Shown piece by piece: positions 36,185 to 45,242 of a DNA stretch of 64,000 bases. The translations under genes were made by a program, and so were the position numbers. Every line of letters starts with the position of its first letter. The stretch's first letter is position 1. Location of the stretch: contig NZ_JAFMSY010000004.1 in assembly GCF_017916455.1 (NCBI RefSeq), positions 124,001 to 188,000 on the forward strand, given 5' to 3'. Origin of the DNA: Nocardioides xinjiangensis. GTDB taxonomy: Bacteria; Actinomycetota; Actinomycetes; Propionibacteriales; Nocardioidaceae. The notes beneath the pieces are model-generated. The model saw only the letters and a list, made by a program, of their open reading frames with translations. It was not told the DNA's origin and did no database searches.

Positions 36185-37503
36185 GCGCGGTCCTTTCCCG
36201 GGTCGTGGGGTGGTCTGTCCTCGATCCCCCACGGGGAGCCGTAGCCCTCCGGCCTGGGTGCGGCGAGCAGGTCGAGGAAGGGCTTCGGCGGCAGCGCCTC
36301 GGGCCCCAGCACGCCGGTGCCCGACCACGTGCCGCGTGCGAGCAGCTCGAGCGCGACGACCGGGTTGAGGGCGGTCTGCCAGACCACGCACTGGGTGCCG
36401 TAGTCGCGCATCGAGTCGGCGTTGTCGACCACGTGGTAGAGGTAGGTCGACCGGGGCCGGCCGTCCTTGCCGGCGCCGGTGACCCAGAGCCCGGCGCAGG
36501 TCTTGCCCTCCATCCGCGGCCCGATCGTCGCCGGGTCCGGCAGGCAGGCGGCGACGACGTCGCGGGGGGACACCTCCACCCCCTTCACGGAGACGGGCTC
36601 GGTGGAGTCCAGGCCGAGGGTGTGCAAGGTGCGCAGGATGGCGATCATCTCCTCGCCGAGGCCGTACTTGAACGTGACCCGGTCCGCCTCGATCCACCGT
36701 GGCATGAGCAGCACCTCCTCGTGCTCGACGTGCACGCACTCGACGGGGCCGATCCCCTCCGGGAAGTCGAACACCTCCGGCTCGGAGAAGGGGGGCAGCG
36801 TGAAGAAGCCCGCCTCGAGGTCGCCGTCGCCGCGCTGTCGCTCCCACACCACCGGCGGGTTGAGGCACTCCTCGATGATCGTCCACATCGAGAAGCCGGG
36901 CGCAAAGACCTCGTTGCCGTCGTCGTCGCGGATCACGAGGTTGGCGCCGTCACGGGTGCCGAGCTCGTCGATGTGGTCGAACAGCTCGTCGGCGGCGTAG
37001 CGGGCGAACACGTCGGAGAGCCCGGGCTCGACCCCGATGCCGAGCAGGGCGAGCCGGCCGGCAGCCTCCCACTCGCCGGCGAGGGCGAACTGCAGGTCGC
37101 CGAGCTTCACGCCCACCTTCTCGTAGGGCGCCTCGGAGTGCCGCTCCGACAGGCTCATCGCCATGTCGAGGTAGTCGGCGCCGGCGTCCAGTGCACCACT
37201 GAAGACGGGCATGACGAACCGCGGGTCGACAGCGTTCAGCACGTGGGTGGCCCGCACCTGCCGAGCGAGCGCGGTCACGGCGGCCGCGTCGGAGGCGTCG
37301 ACCTGCGCGGCGGTGAAGCGCTCCTCGCCCGCTCGCCGCTCGCGTGCGGCGGTGACGGTGCGCTCGGCGCGCTGGAGGTCGTAGTCGGCCACCACCCAGG
37401 CCTCGAAGAAGTCGCGCTCCACCGCGATGCGGGCGGCGGCGTCACCGACGCCACCCGCCCCTACCATCAGCACGCGCACGGGCTGCACCACGCGCTCACT
37501 CAC
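36181..37503 (-). CDS. Saccharopine dehydrogenase-like oxidoreductase
   Basis: This 440-residue protein has an N-terminal Rossmann domain (VLMVGAGGVGDAAARIA, residues 9-26) and the saccharopine reductase/carboxynorspermidine dehydrogenase-type C-terminal domain. The HVLNAVDPRFVMPVF segment matches that superfamily. It lies between the uptake permeases and gabT, with an 8-base overlap with the permease gene. In a polyamine cluster it could act on carboxyspermidine-type or other imine-derived compounds, or link lysine and polyamine breakdown. The reaction is not determined by the sequence alone. Confidence 0.8.
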   Translation of the reverse strand: MSERVVQPVRVLMVGAGGVGDAAARIAVERDFFEAWVVADYDLQRAERTVTAARERRAGEERFTAAQVDASDAAAVTALARQVRATHVLNAVDPRFVMPVFSGALDAGADYLDMAMSLSERHSEAPYEKVGVKLGDLQFALAGEWEAAGRLALLGIGVEPGLSDVFARYAADELFDHIDELGTRDGANLVIRDDDGNEVFAPGFSMWTIIEECLNPPVVWERQRGDGDLEAGFFTLPPFSEPEVFDFPEGIGPVECVHVEHEEVLLMPRWIEADRVTFKYGLGEEMIAILRTLHTLGLDSTEPVSVKGVEVSPRDVVAACLPDPATIGPRMEGKTCAGLWVTGAGKDGRPRSTYLYHVVDNADSMRDYGTQCVVWQTALNPVVALELLARGTWSGTGVLGPEALPPKPFLDLLAAPRPEGYGSPWGIEDRPPHDPGKDRA

Positions 37504-38401
37504 TCCTCGACCGACCTCGGGAACGCGACGACCGCGCCGATCCCACGACCTGCGCTCCGATGACGAGCAGGACCGCCAGCACGAACATCGAGAAGCCGAT
37601 GACGTTGGCCTCCGCGGGGATGCCGCGGCGCGAGGCGACGTAGACGAACTTGGGGAACGTGTTCTCGTTGCCGGAGACGAAGTTGGTGATGATGAAGTCG
37701 TCGAAGGACAGCGAGAAGGCGAGCATCGCCGCGCCCAGGATGCCCGGCAGGATGAGCGGGAACGTGACCTTCCAGAAGGTCTGCACCGGCCCGGCGTAGA
37801 GGTCCTGGGCGGCCTCCTCGATGCGGGGGTCGAGGGACTGGATGCGCGCCTTCACCGTGACCACCACGAAGCTCAGGCAGAACATGATGTGCGAGAACAC
37901 GATCGTGCCGAAGCCGAGGTGGATCCCGATGTTGGAGAACCCCTGCACGAAGATCGTGAGCAGGGCGGCGCCCATGACGATCTCGGGCGTGGCCATCGGC
38001 ACGAAGATCAGGACGTTGCTGGCTGCCTTGCCCCGGTAGCGGTAGCGGACCATCGCCAGCGCCATGAGCGTGCCGAGGACCGTGGCCACCAGGGTGGAGA
38101 TCGCCCCGACCTGCAGCGAGGTCACCAGCGACTCGCAGGCGCCGGCGACGCCGCACGGGTCCTGCCAGTGCTCCCACGTGAAGCCCTGCCACACGATGTT
38201 GGTCTTGCCGTGGTCGTTGAACGAGAACGCGAACGTGTAGGCGACCGGCAGGAAGAGATACAGCAGGACCAGGATCGCCGACAGCATCGCGAAGTGCTTG
38301 GCGAGCCACAGCTGGACGCGCTTGGCGAGCGAGGGCCGGTAGCCGGGGGAGGAGGCACCCGTGGCCGGGGGCGTGGTCCGGGGGGTGGTCACCGTCGCCA
38401 T
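37496..38401 (-). CDS. Polyamine ABC transporter permease, PotC-like
   Basis: This 301-residue permease has six predicted helices. The coupling-loop motif of PotC-type permeases (EEAAQDLYAGPVQTFWKVTF) precedes a P-x-I-L-P region. It pairs with the next permease to form the membrane channel of a spermidine/putrescine-type importer. The ATG begins one base after the stop of the other permease. The N terminus is a Pro/Thr-rich cytoplasmic tail of about 30 residues. Confidence 0.88.
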   Translation of the reverse strand: MATVTTPRTTPPATGASSPGYRPSLAKRVQLWLAKHFAMLSAILVLLYLFLPVAYTFAFSFNDHGKTNIVWQGFTWEHWQDPCGVAGACESLVTSLQVGAISTLVATVLGTLMALAMVRYRYRGKAASNVLIFVPMATPEIVMGAALLTIFVQGFSNIGIHLGFGTIVFSHIMFCLSFVVVTVKARIQSLDPRIEEAAQDLYAGPVQTFWKVTFPLILPGILGAAMLAFSLSFDDFIITNFVSGNENTFPKFVYVASRRGIPAEANVIGFSMFVLAVLLVIGAQVVGSARSSRSRGRSRSE

Positions 38402-38402
38402 G

Positions 38403-39314
38403 TCAGACCAGCTCCTCGGTGCCGAAGCGGCGGACGTAGAGGAAGACCATCGCCAAGATCGCGGCCATGAGCGTGAACGACAGCGCGGCCGCGACCGGGT
38501 AGCCGCCGGGGATGGCGAGGAACTGGTCGTTGATGACGTTGCCGACCATCTTGCCGCGCTGGGGGCCGAGCAGCTCCATGTTGACGAAGTCGCCGGCCGC
38601 CGGGATGAAGGTCAGCAGCGTCCCGGCCAGGACCCCCGGCATGGACATCGGCAGGGTGACGGTGCGGAACGTCGTGAAGCCGTTGGCGTACAGGTCGCCC
38701 CCCGCCTCGATCACCCGCGGGTCGGCCCGCTCCAGCGAGGCGTAGATCGGCAGCACCATGAAGGGCAGGAAGTTGTAGGTCAGGCCCGCGACCACCGCGA
38801 CCGGTGTGTTGATGATGTGGCCGCCCGGCAGCAGGTGGAGGACGTCGAGCGTCCGCGCCACCCACCCCTCGTCGGCCAGGATCTGCGACCACGCGAAGGT
38901 GCGCAGGATGAACGAGGTGAAGAACGGCGCGATGACGCAGATCATCATGAGGTTGCGCCACCGGCCGGCCTTGAACGCCATCGCGTAGGCGAGCGGGTAG
39001 GCCACGACGAACGCGAGCAGGGTGGCCAGGCCCGCGTAGAGGAACGACCGCGCGAAGTGCGGCGCGTAGTCGGTGAGCGCGCTGACGTAGTTCTCGACGT
39101 TGACGTCGCGGTAGTAGTAGCCCGGGAAGCCCGGGTAGCGGCTCTGCAGGCTCACGGAGGCGAGCTGCACCAGGGGCAGGACGAAGAACACCCCGAGCCA
39201 CAGCGCGCCCGGGAGCAGGAGCAGGTACGCCGTCCGGCTCCGCTTGGTCGACTCCGGAGCCGGCGCGGCTCGGCTCACCCCGGGATCGCCCGCGACCTGC
39301 GCGAGCCCGCTCAT
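38403..39314 (-). CDS. Polyamine ABC transporter permease, PotB-like
   Basis: This 303-residue permease has six predicted helices. The coupling motif EAGGDLYANGFTTFRTVTLP contacts the ATPase. The start is the ATG that overlaps the ATPase stop (ATGA). An upstream extension exists in frame but lies in the ATPase gene. Gene order D-A-B-C (binding protein, ATPase, permease, permease) is intact. Confidence 0.88.
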   Translation of the reverse strand: MSGLAQVAGDPGVSRAAPAPESTKRSRTAYLLLLPGALWLGVFFVLPLVQLASVSLQSRYPGFPGYYYRDVNVENYVSALTDYAPHFARSFLYAGLATLLAFVVAYPLAYAMAFKAGRWRNLMMICVIAPFFTSFILRTFAWSQILADEGWVARTLDVLHLLPGGHIINTPVAVVAGLTYNFLPFMVLPIYASLERADPRVIEAGGDLYANGFTTFRTVTLPMSMPGVLAGTLLTFIPAAGDFVNMELLGPQRGKMVGNVINDQFLAIPGGYPVAAALSFTLMAAILAMVFLYVRRFGTEELV

Positions 39315-40423
39315 GCGGGGACCACGGCGTCGTCCACGGGCACCCCGAAGGCGTGGCCGGGGTTCCACGTCAGCCACACCTCGTCCCCGGGCCGCAGGTC
39401 GATGGGGTCGACGTCGAGGTTCTGCTCGTAGCAGCTCCACGTGGCCCCGCTCGGCATGTCGACGAGGTAGCTCGTCGCCACCCCGAGGAACGACACGTCG
39501 CGCACCACGCCCTTGACGTCGTTCCCGACGCCGGCGGGCTGGTCGCGCGAGACCGTCACCTTCTCGGGGCGCACGCCGAAGAGCACCTGGCCCTCGTGCA
39601 CCTCCGAGCGCGACCTCAGGATCCTGACCTTGGTGCCGAGCACGTCGGCGACGAGGTGGTCGCCGTCGGTGCCCTCGATCGTCCCCACGCCGGTGTTCGC
39701 CTGGCCGAGGAAGTTCGCGACGAAGCGGGTGCGTGGGAGGTCGTACAGCGACGCGGGAGCGCCGAGCTGCTCGATCCGGCCCCGGTTCATCACCGCGACC
39801 GTGTCGGCCATGGTCATGGCCTCCTCCTGGTCGTGGGTGACGTGGATGAAGGTGAGGCCCACCTCGGTCTGGATGCGCTTGAGCTCCACCTGCATCTCGC
39901 GGCGCAGCTTGAGGTCGAGCGCGCCGAGCGGCTCGTCGAGCAGCAGCACCTCGGGGTGGTTGACGAGCGCCCTGGCCAGTGCGACGCGCTGCTGCTGGCC
40001 GCCCGAGAGCTGCGCGGGCTTGCGCCCGGCCAGGGGCGTCATCTGCACCAGCTCGAGCGCCTCGTCGGTCCGCCTGGCGGCGTCCTTGTCCTTGCGGCGC
40101 TTGGGTCCGAAGGCCACGTTGTCGCGGATCGTCAGGTGCGGGAACAGCGCGTAGGACTGGAAGACGGTGTTGACCGGCCGCTCGTACGGCCGGGATCCGG
40201 TGAGGTCGGTGTCGCCGATCATCACCCGGCCGGCGGTGGGCTGCTCGAGCCCCGCGACCATACGCAGCGTGGTGGTCTTGCCGCAGCCCGACGGGCCGAG
40301 CAGGGCGAAGAACGAGCCCCGCGGGACCGTCAGGTCGATGTCGTCGACGGCGGTGAAGTCGCCGAAGGCCTTGGTCACGCCCTCGAGCCGGAGGTCGCCG
40401 CGTGCTTCCCGGAAGCCGGCCAT
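39311..40423 (-). CDS. Polyamine ABC transporter ATPase, PotA-like
   Basis: This 370-residue ATPase powers the uptake system. It shows Walker A LLGPSGCGKTTTL, the Q loop in NTVFQSYALFPHL, the ABC signature LSGGQQQR, Walker B VLLLDEPLGALD and the H loop in HVTHDQEEAMT. A C-terminal TOBE domain follows (about residues 280-360), as in PotA. The ATG shares one base with the stop of the binding-protein gene. Confidence 0.92.
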   Translation of the reverse strand: MAGFREARGDLRLEGVTKAFGDFTAVDDIDLTVPRGSFFALLGPSGCGKTTTLRMVAGLEQPTAGRVMIGDTDLTGSRPYERPVNTVFQSYALFPHLTIRDNVAFGPKRRKDKDAARRTDEALELVQMTPLAGRKPAQLSGGQQQRVALARALVNHPEVLLLDEPLGALDLKLRREMQVELKRIQTEVGLTFIHVTHDQEEAMTMADTVAVMNRGRIEQLGAPASLYDLPRTRFVANFLGQANTGVGTIEGTDGDHLVADVLGTKVRILRSRSEVHEGQVLFGVRPEKVTVSRDQPAGVGNDVKGVVRDVSFLGVATSYLVDMPSGATWSCYEQNLDVDPIDLRPGDEVWLTWNPGHAFGVPVDDAVVPA

Positions 40424-41682
40424 CAGTTGCCCATCACCTTCGTGGACCACAGGTCGGCGAACTCGATGTCCTCGTCGGCACCGAGGGCGCGGAACTGCTG
40501 GATGTTGCGCTCGGCGATGAAGTCGGCCGTGGGGAAGATCCAGGGGCTCTCCGCGAGCTCGGGGTCGATCTTCTCCATCTCGGCCTGCGCGCCGTCGACG
40601 GGGCAGACGTAGTTGACCCAGGCAGCGACCTGCGCCGCGACGGCCGGGTCGTAGTAGTAGTCCATGAGCCTCTGCGCGTTCTTCCGGTGGGTGGCGGTGA
40701 TCGGCACCATGAGGTTGTCCGACCAGAGAGTGCCGCCGGACTCGGGGATGGTGAACGTCCAGGCCGGGTCCCCGGTGTCGTAGGCCAGCACGAAGATGTC
40801 GCCGCTCCAGGTGATGCCGGCGACGGCGTTGCCGCTGGTGAGGTCCTCCATGTACGAGTTGCCCTTCACCTTGCGGATGTAGCCCTCCTCGATCTTCTGC
40901 TCGATGAAGTCCAGCGCGCTCTCGAACTCCGCGCGGCCCCAGTCGCTGTCGATGTCGACTCCCTGGGACTGCATGACCAGCCCGGCGGTGTCGCGGAACT
41001 CCGAGAGCACGACGACGCGGCCCTTCAGGTCGTCGGTCCACAGGTCGTCGAGGGACTTGAGCTCCCGGCCGACCTTGTCGCGGTTGTAGCCGATGCCGGC
41101 GAAGCCGCTCTGCCAGGTGATGGAGAAGTTGCGGCCGGGGTCGAAGGACACGTCCTTGAGCGGCTGCAGCAGGTTGCCGACCACGTTGGGCATCTGGATC
41201 AGCTCGAGCGGCTGGCACAGCTGGTCGCGGATGACCCGCCCGGCCATCCAGTCGGTGAGGGTGAAGATGTCGCGGTCGATGCTCTGGTTCGCCCGCAGCT
41301 GCGGGGCGACCTTGGCGTAGTACGAGTCGTTGTCGTCGATGTCCTCGCTGTAGCTGACCTCGATCCCGGTCTGCTGCATGAACGCCTCGAGCGTCGGTGA
41401 CTTCGTCTCCTTCCCGTTCATGTCGAGGTAGGCCGTCCAGTTGGCCCACTTGAGGATCTTCTCCGCGTCGGAGACGTCCTCGGGCAGGTCGAGGTTGGTC
41501 AGCCCGGCGCTGCCCGACGGGGGCTTCGGCGGTGCGCACCCGGCGAGGGCGACCCCGGCGCCGGCGGCCATGCCGGTGCCCAGCAGCGCCCGGCGGCTCA
41601 GCCCGCCGGAGGAGGCTGCCGCGACGACGGCGGCGGCCGGCGTCGACAGGGGACGCCGCGCGCGGCGTGGGATGGGTGTCAT
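40423..41682 (-). CDS. Polyamine ABC transporter substrate-binding lipoprotein, PotD/PotF-like
   Basis: This 419-residue binding protein captures putrescine or spermidine outside the membrane. The N terminus has an SRRALLG twin-arginine-like motif, a hydrophobic core and an ALAGC lipobox at about residues 45-49, so it is likely a Tat-exported lipoprotein. The rest matches PotD/PotF: KILKWANWTAYLD, GIEVSYSEDIDDN and the acidic binding-site residues. GGAGG lies eight bases before the ATG. It begins the transporter operon downstream of the aldehyde dehydrogenase gene. Confidence 0.9.
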   Translation of the reverse strand: MTPIPRRARRPLSTPAAAVVAAASSGGLSRRALLGTGMAAGAGVALAGCAPPKPPSGSAGLTNLDLPEDVSDAEKILKWANWTAYLDMNGKETKSPTLEAFMQQTGIEVSYSEDIDDNDSYYAKVAPQLRANQSIDRDIFTLTDWMAGRVIRDQLCQPLELIQMPNVVGNLLQPLKDVSFDPGRNFSITWQSGFAGIGYNRDKVGRELKSLDDLWTDDLKGRVVVLSEFRDTAGLVMQSQGVDIDSDWGRAEFESALDFIEQKIEEGYIRKVKGNSYMEDLTSGNAVAGITWSGDIFVLAYDTGDPAWTFTIPESGGTLWSDNLMVPITATHRKNAQRLMDYYYDPAVAAQVAAWVNYVCPVDGAQAEMEKIDPELAESPWIFPTADFIAERNIQQFRALGADEDIEFADLWSTKVMGN

Positions 41683-41727
41683 CTGTTCTTTCCTCCGCTC
41701 AGCCCGAGTCGCTCCTGCTGGCCCGGC

Positions 41728-43173
41728 TCAGACCTCGATGTTGGCCATGACGTGCTTGATGCGGGTGTAGTCCTCGAAGCCGTACATCGAGAGGTCCTTG
41801 CCGTAGCCGGACTTCTTGTAGCCGCCGTGCGGCATCTCGGCGACGAGCGGGATGTGGGTGTTGATCCACACGCAGCCGAAGTCGAGCGCCCGCGACATCC
41901 GCATCGCGCGGCCGAAGTCCCTGGTCCACACCGAGGAGGCCAGGCCGTAGTCGACGCCGTTGGCCCAGCGGACCGCCTCGTCCTCGTCGGTGAAGCGCTG
42001 GACCGTGATGACGGGGCCGAAGATCTCGTTCTGGACGGCCTCGTCGTCCTGGCGCAGGCCGGAGAGCACGGTCGGCTCGAGGAAGTAGCCCCCGCCGAGG
42101 TCCGTGCGCCGGTTGCCGCCGGCCGACACGGTCGCGTGCGCGGGGAGGTTCTCGATGAAGCCCGTGACCCGCGCCAGCTGGTTGGTGTTGTTGACCGGGC
42201 CGAGCAGCGCGTCCTCGTCGTCGGGCAGCCCCACCGGCGCGGAGCTGCGCGCGTACTCCGCGAGCGCGGCCACGAAGTCGTCGTGGATCCCCGGCGCGAC
42301 GAGGACCCGTGTCGCGGCGGTGCAGTCCTGGCCGGCGTTGAAGTAGCCCGCGACGGCGATGCCCTCCACGGCGGCCTCGAGGTCGGCGTCGTCGAAGACC
42401 ACCACCGGCGCCTTGCCGCCCAGCTCGAGGTGGACCCGCTTGACCTGCGGCGCGGCGCTCGCCGCCACCTCCGCGCCGGCGCGCACCGAGCCGGTGATCG
42501 CGACCATGGCGGGCGTCGGGTGCTCCACGAGCAGGCGGCCGGTTTCGCGGTCGCCGGTCACGACGTTCAGCGTGCCCGCGGGCAGGTGCTCCGAGGCCAG
42601 CTCGGCCAGCCGCAGGGTGCTCTCCGGTGTGGTGTCGCTGGGCTTGAGGACGACGGTGTTGCCGGCGGCGAGGGCGGGGCCGATCTTCCACACCGCCATG
42701 AGCAACGGGTAGTTCCACGGCGTCACCTGGCCGACGACGCCGATCGGCTCCCGCCGGATCCACGACGTGTGGCCCGCCATGTACTCGCCGGCGGCCTTGC
42801 CCTCGAGGACCCGGGCCGCACCGGCGAAGAACCGGAGCTGGTCGACCATGGGCGGGATCTCCTCGCTCGCGGTCAGCGCCTTGATCTTGCCGGTGTTCTC
42901 CGACTCCAGTGCGATCAGCTCGTCGGCGTGGGACTCCACGGCGTCGGCCAGCTTGAGCAGCGCCTGCTGGCGCTCGCTCGGCGTCGTGCGGCCCCACTCC
43001 CCGAAGGCCCGGCCGGCGGCGTCGTACGCCGCGTCGACCTCCTCGGTGCCGCTCACCGGCGCACGGGCGACCACCTCGCCCGTGGCGGGGTTGACGACGT
43101 CGCTCATCGCTCCGGGGCTGCCGTCGACGAAGCGGCCACCGATGAAGTTGCGAAGCGTGCGGGGGCTGGTCAC
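41728..43173 (-). CDS. Gamma-aminobutyraldehyde dehydrogenase (PatD/PuuC-type)
   Basis: This 481-residue aldehyde dehydrogenase probably oxidises 4-aminobutyraldehyde to GABA. The catalytic Glu is in [13 protein letters not shown] and the catalytic Cys in [12 protein letters not shown], a pattern found in aminobutyraldehyde dehydrogenases. [20 protein letters not shown] and [11 protein letters not shown] form the NAD site. The GTG start has GGAGG six bases upstream. It is the first gene of the minus-strand run, with the Lrp-type operator upstream. It supplies the step between putrescine transaminase (divergent) and gabT. Confidence 0.88.
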   Translation of the reverse strand: MTSPRTLRNFIGGRFVDGSPGAMSDVVNPATGEVVARAPVSGTEEVDAAYDAAGRAFGEWGRTTPSERQQALLKLADAVESHADELIALESENTGKIKALTASEEIPPMVDQLRFFAGAARVLEGKAAGEYMAGHTSWIRREPIGVVGQVTPWNYPLLMAVWKIGPALAAGNTVVLKPSDTTPESTLRLAELASEHLPAGTLNVVTGDRETGRLLVEHPTPAMVAITGSVRAGAEVAASAAPQVKRVHLELGGKAPVVVFDDADLEAAVEGIAVAGYFNAGQDCTAATRVLVAPGIHDDFVAALAEYARSSAPVGLPDDEDALLGPVNNTNQLARVTGFIENLPAHATVSAGGNRRTDLGGGYFLEPTVLSGLRQDDEAVQNEIFGPVITVQRFTDEDEAVRWANGVDYGLASSVWTRDFGRAMRMSRALDFGCVWINTHIPLVAEMPHGGYKKSGYGKDLSMYGFEDYTRIKHVMANIEV

Positions 43174-43250
43174 GTGTGTCCTCCCGGTCGGGTGCGGTCG
43201 AAGGGAGACTAGGACGGCGGACCGGTCAATCTCCATACCCACGGGCAAAG

Positions 43251-43271
43251 ATTCTGCGGTAATCGCAGAAT
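43251..43271. promoter_or_regulatory. Inverted-repeat operator for the Lrp/AsnC regulator
   Basis: ATTCTGCG (43251-43258) and CGCAGAAT (43264-43271) form a perfect 8-bp inverted repeat around GTAAT. It lies in the divergent gap between the aldehyde dehydrogenase run and the Lrp-type regulator gene. The A/T-rich centre is typical of Lrp-family sites. Confidence 0.72.
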
Positions 43272-43334
43272 TAACGAGTATGAAATGCGGATTCCACGTC
43301 CGACGACTTGCGAAGCCGCAGTCTCCCGTCCACG

Positions 43335-43802
43335 ATGGGCCGCATGAGTGAGGGATCGGTGCGGCTCGATGCGACCGCCAAGCGCATCATCGAGCTCCTC
43401 CAGGAGGACGGCCGCATCTCCTACGCCGCGATCGCGAAGGCCGTCGGGCTGTCCGAGGCCGCTGCTCGCGCGCGGGTCCAGAAGCTGCTCGACTCCGAGG
43501 TGATGCAGGTCGTCGCCGTCACCGACCCGACCCAGGTCGGGTTCACCCGCCAGGCGATGATCGGCGTGCGCACCGAGGGCGACCCGATGAAGGTGGGCGA
43601 CCGCCTCGCCGAGGTGAGCGAGGTCGACTACGTCGTCACGACCGCCGGCAGCTTCGACCTCCTCGTCGAGGTGGTGTGCGAGGACGACCCGCACCTGCTC
43701 GACGTCATCCGCCAGGTCCGAGAGCTCGAGGGCGTGGTCTCCTCGGAGACCTTCGTCTACCTCAAGCTCAACAAGCAGCACTACAACTGGGGTACCCGAT
43801 GA
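43335..43802 (+). CDS. Lrp/AsnC-family transcriptional regulator
   Basis: This 155-residue regulator has an N-terminal helix-turn-helix ([20 protein letters not shown]) and a C-terminal RAM/AsnC ligand domain (residues 75-145, with [14 protein letters not shown]). The family senses amino acids and related amines and forms octamers on DNA. It lies divergent from the putrescine/GABA genes with an inverted-repeat site in the gap, and it overlaps the transaminase gene downstream (ATGA), so it probably controls both directions. The start could be the ATG at 43344 instead, since neither has a ribosome site. Confidence 0.88.
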   Translation: MGRMSEGSVRLDATAKRIIELLQEDGRISYAAIAKAVGLSEAAARARVQKLLDSEVMQVVAVTDPTQVGFTRQAMIGVRTEGDPMKVGDRLAEVSEVDYVVTTAGSFDLLVEVVCEDDPHLLDVIRQVRELEGVVSSETFVYLKLNKQHYNWGTR

Positions 43803-45190
43803 GCCTGCACACGTCCTCCGCCGACACCTTCGACCACCAGGCCGCCGGGCGCGACCACCTGTGGTTGCACTTCACCCGGCACTCCACCTACGAGAATGGC
43901 GGCGAGATGCCGATGATCGTGCGGGGGGAGGGTCACCGCATCTGGGACAGCCACGGGCGGGAGTACATCGACGGCCTCGCCGGCCTGTTCGTCGTGCAGG
44001 TCGGCCACGGCCGCGAGGAGCTCGCCGAGGCGGCCGCCCGCCAGGCCAAGGAGCTCGCCTTCTTCCCGCTCTGGTCCTTCGCCCACCCGCGGGCGGTCGA
44101 GCTGGCCGACCGGATCGCCGCGATGGCCCCCGGCGACCTGAACCGCGTCTTCTTCACCACCGGTGGCGGCGAGGCCGTGGAGTCCGCCTGGAAGCTGGCC
44201 AAGCAGTACTTCAAGCTCACCGGCAAGCCGAACAAGCACAAGGTGATCTCCCGCGCCGTGGCCTACCACGGCACCCCGCAGGGGGCGCTGTCCATCACCG
44301 GCATCCCGCCGCTGAAGGAGATGTTCGAACCCCTGGTGCCGGGAGCGCACAAGGTGCCGAACACCAACTTCTACCGCCGCCCCGAGTTCGTGGGCGACGA
44401 CGAGAAGGCGTTCGGCCGGTGGGCCGCGGACCGGATCGCGGAGGCCATCGAGTTCGAGGGCCCCGACACCGTCGCCGCGGTCTTCCTGGAGCCGGTGCAG
44501 AACGCGGGCGGGTGCTTCCCGCCGCCGCCCGGCTACTTCGAGCGGGTCCGCGAGATCTGCGACGAGTACGACGTGCTGCTCGTCTCCGACGAGGTCATCT
44601 GCGCGTTCGGCCGCGTCGGCGAGATGTTCGGCGCCTCGGAGTTCGGCTACCAGCCCGACATCATCACCTGCGCCAAGGGCATGACGTCCGGCTACTCGCC
44701 GATCGGCGCGATGATCGCCAGCGACCGGCTGTTCGAGCCGTTCAGGAGCGGGACGACGGCGTACGCCCACGGGTACACGTTCGGTGGCCACCCGGTCTCC
44801 TCGGCCGTCGCGATGGCCAACCTCGACATCTTCGAGCGCGAGGGCCTCAACGACCACGTGGCCCGCAACGCCCCGGCGTTCCGCGCGGCGCTGGAGAGGC
44901 TGCTGGACATCCCGATCGTGGGCGACGTGCGCGGCCACGGCTACTTCTACGGCATCGAGCTCGTGAAGGACCGGGAGACAAAGGAGACCTTCAACGACGC
45001 CGAGTCCGAGCGGCTGCTCCGCGGCTACCTCTCCGGGGCGCTGTGGGAGGCCGGGCTCTACTGCCGCGCCGACGACCGCGGCGACCCCGTGATCCAGCTC
45101 GCGCCGCCGCTGATCATCGGCCAGCCGGAGTTCGACGACATCGAGCAGCGGCTCCGCTCGGTGCTGACGGGGGCGCTCGCGCACCTCTGA
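43799..45190 (+). CDS. Class III aminotransferase, probable putrescine-pyruvate transaminase
   Basis: This 463-residue PLP enzyme belongs to the SpuC-like group of class III aminotransferases that transfer an amino group from putrescine or cadaverine to pyruvate. The family marks include FFTTGGGEAVESAWKLAKQY, AYHGTPQGALS, LVSDEVICAFGRVG and the PLP lysine in ITCAKGMTSGYSPIG. Its product, aminobutyraldehyde, would be oxidised by the divergent dehydrogenase. The ATG overlaps the regulator stop. A beta-alanine or taurine transaminase is the main alternative. Confidence 0.85.
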   Translation: MSLHTSSADTFDHQAAGRDHLWLHFTRHSTYENGGEMPMIVRGEGHRIWDSHGREYIDGLAGLFVVQVGHGREELAEAAARQAKELAFFPLWSFAHPRAVELADRIAAMAPGDLNRVFFTTGGGEAVESAWKLAKQYFKLTGKPNKHKVISRAVAYHGTPQGALSITGIPPLKEMFEPLVPGAHKVPNTNFYRRPEFVGDDEKAFGRWAADRIAEAIEFEGPDTVAAVFLEPVQNAGGCFPPPPGYFERVREICDEYDVLLVSDEVICAFGRVGEMFGASEFGYQPDIITCAKGMTSGYSPIGAMIASDRLFEPFRSGTTAYAHGYTFGGHPVSSAVAMANLDIFEREGLNDHVARNAPAFRAALERLLDIPIVGDVRGHGYFYGIELVKDRETKETFNDAESERLLRGYLSGALWEAGLYCRADDRGDPVIQLAPPLIIGQPEFDDIEQRLRSVLTGALAHL

Positions 45191-45242
45191 GCGGCACGTC
45201 GCTGATGTGCGCCCGCCCGGGGTGACCGGGGAGGATGGGCAC

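Noticed and set aside
43799..45190. Glutamate-1-semialdehyde aminomutase for haem synthesis
   Set aside because: The motifs fit omega-amine transaminases, and the context is polyamine breakdown with no haem genes nearby.
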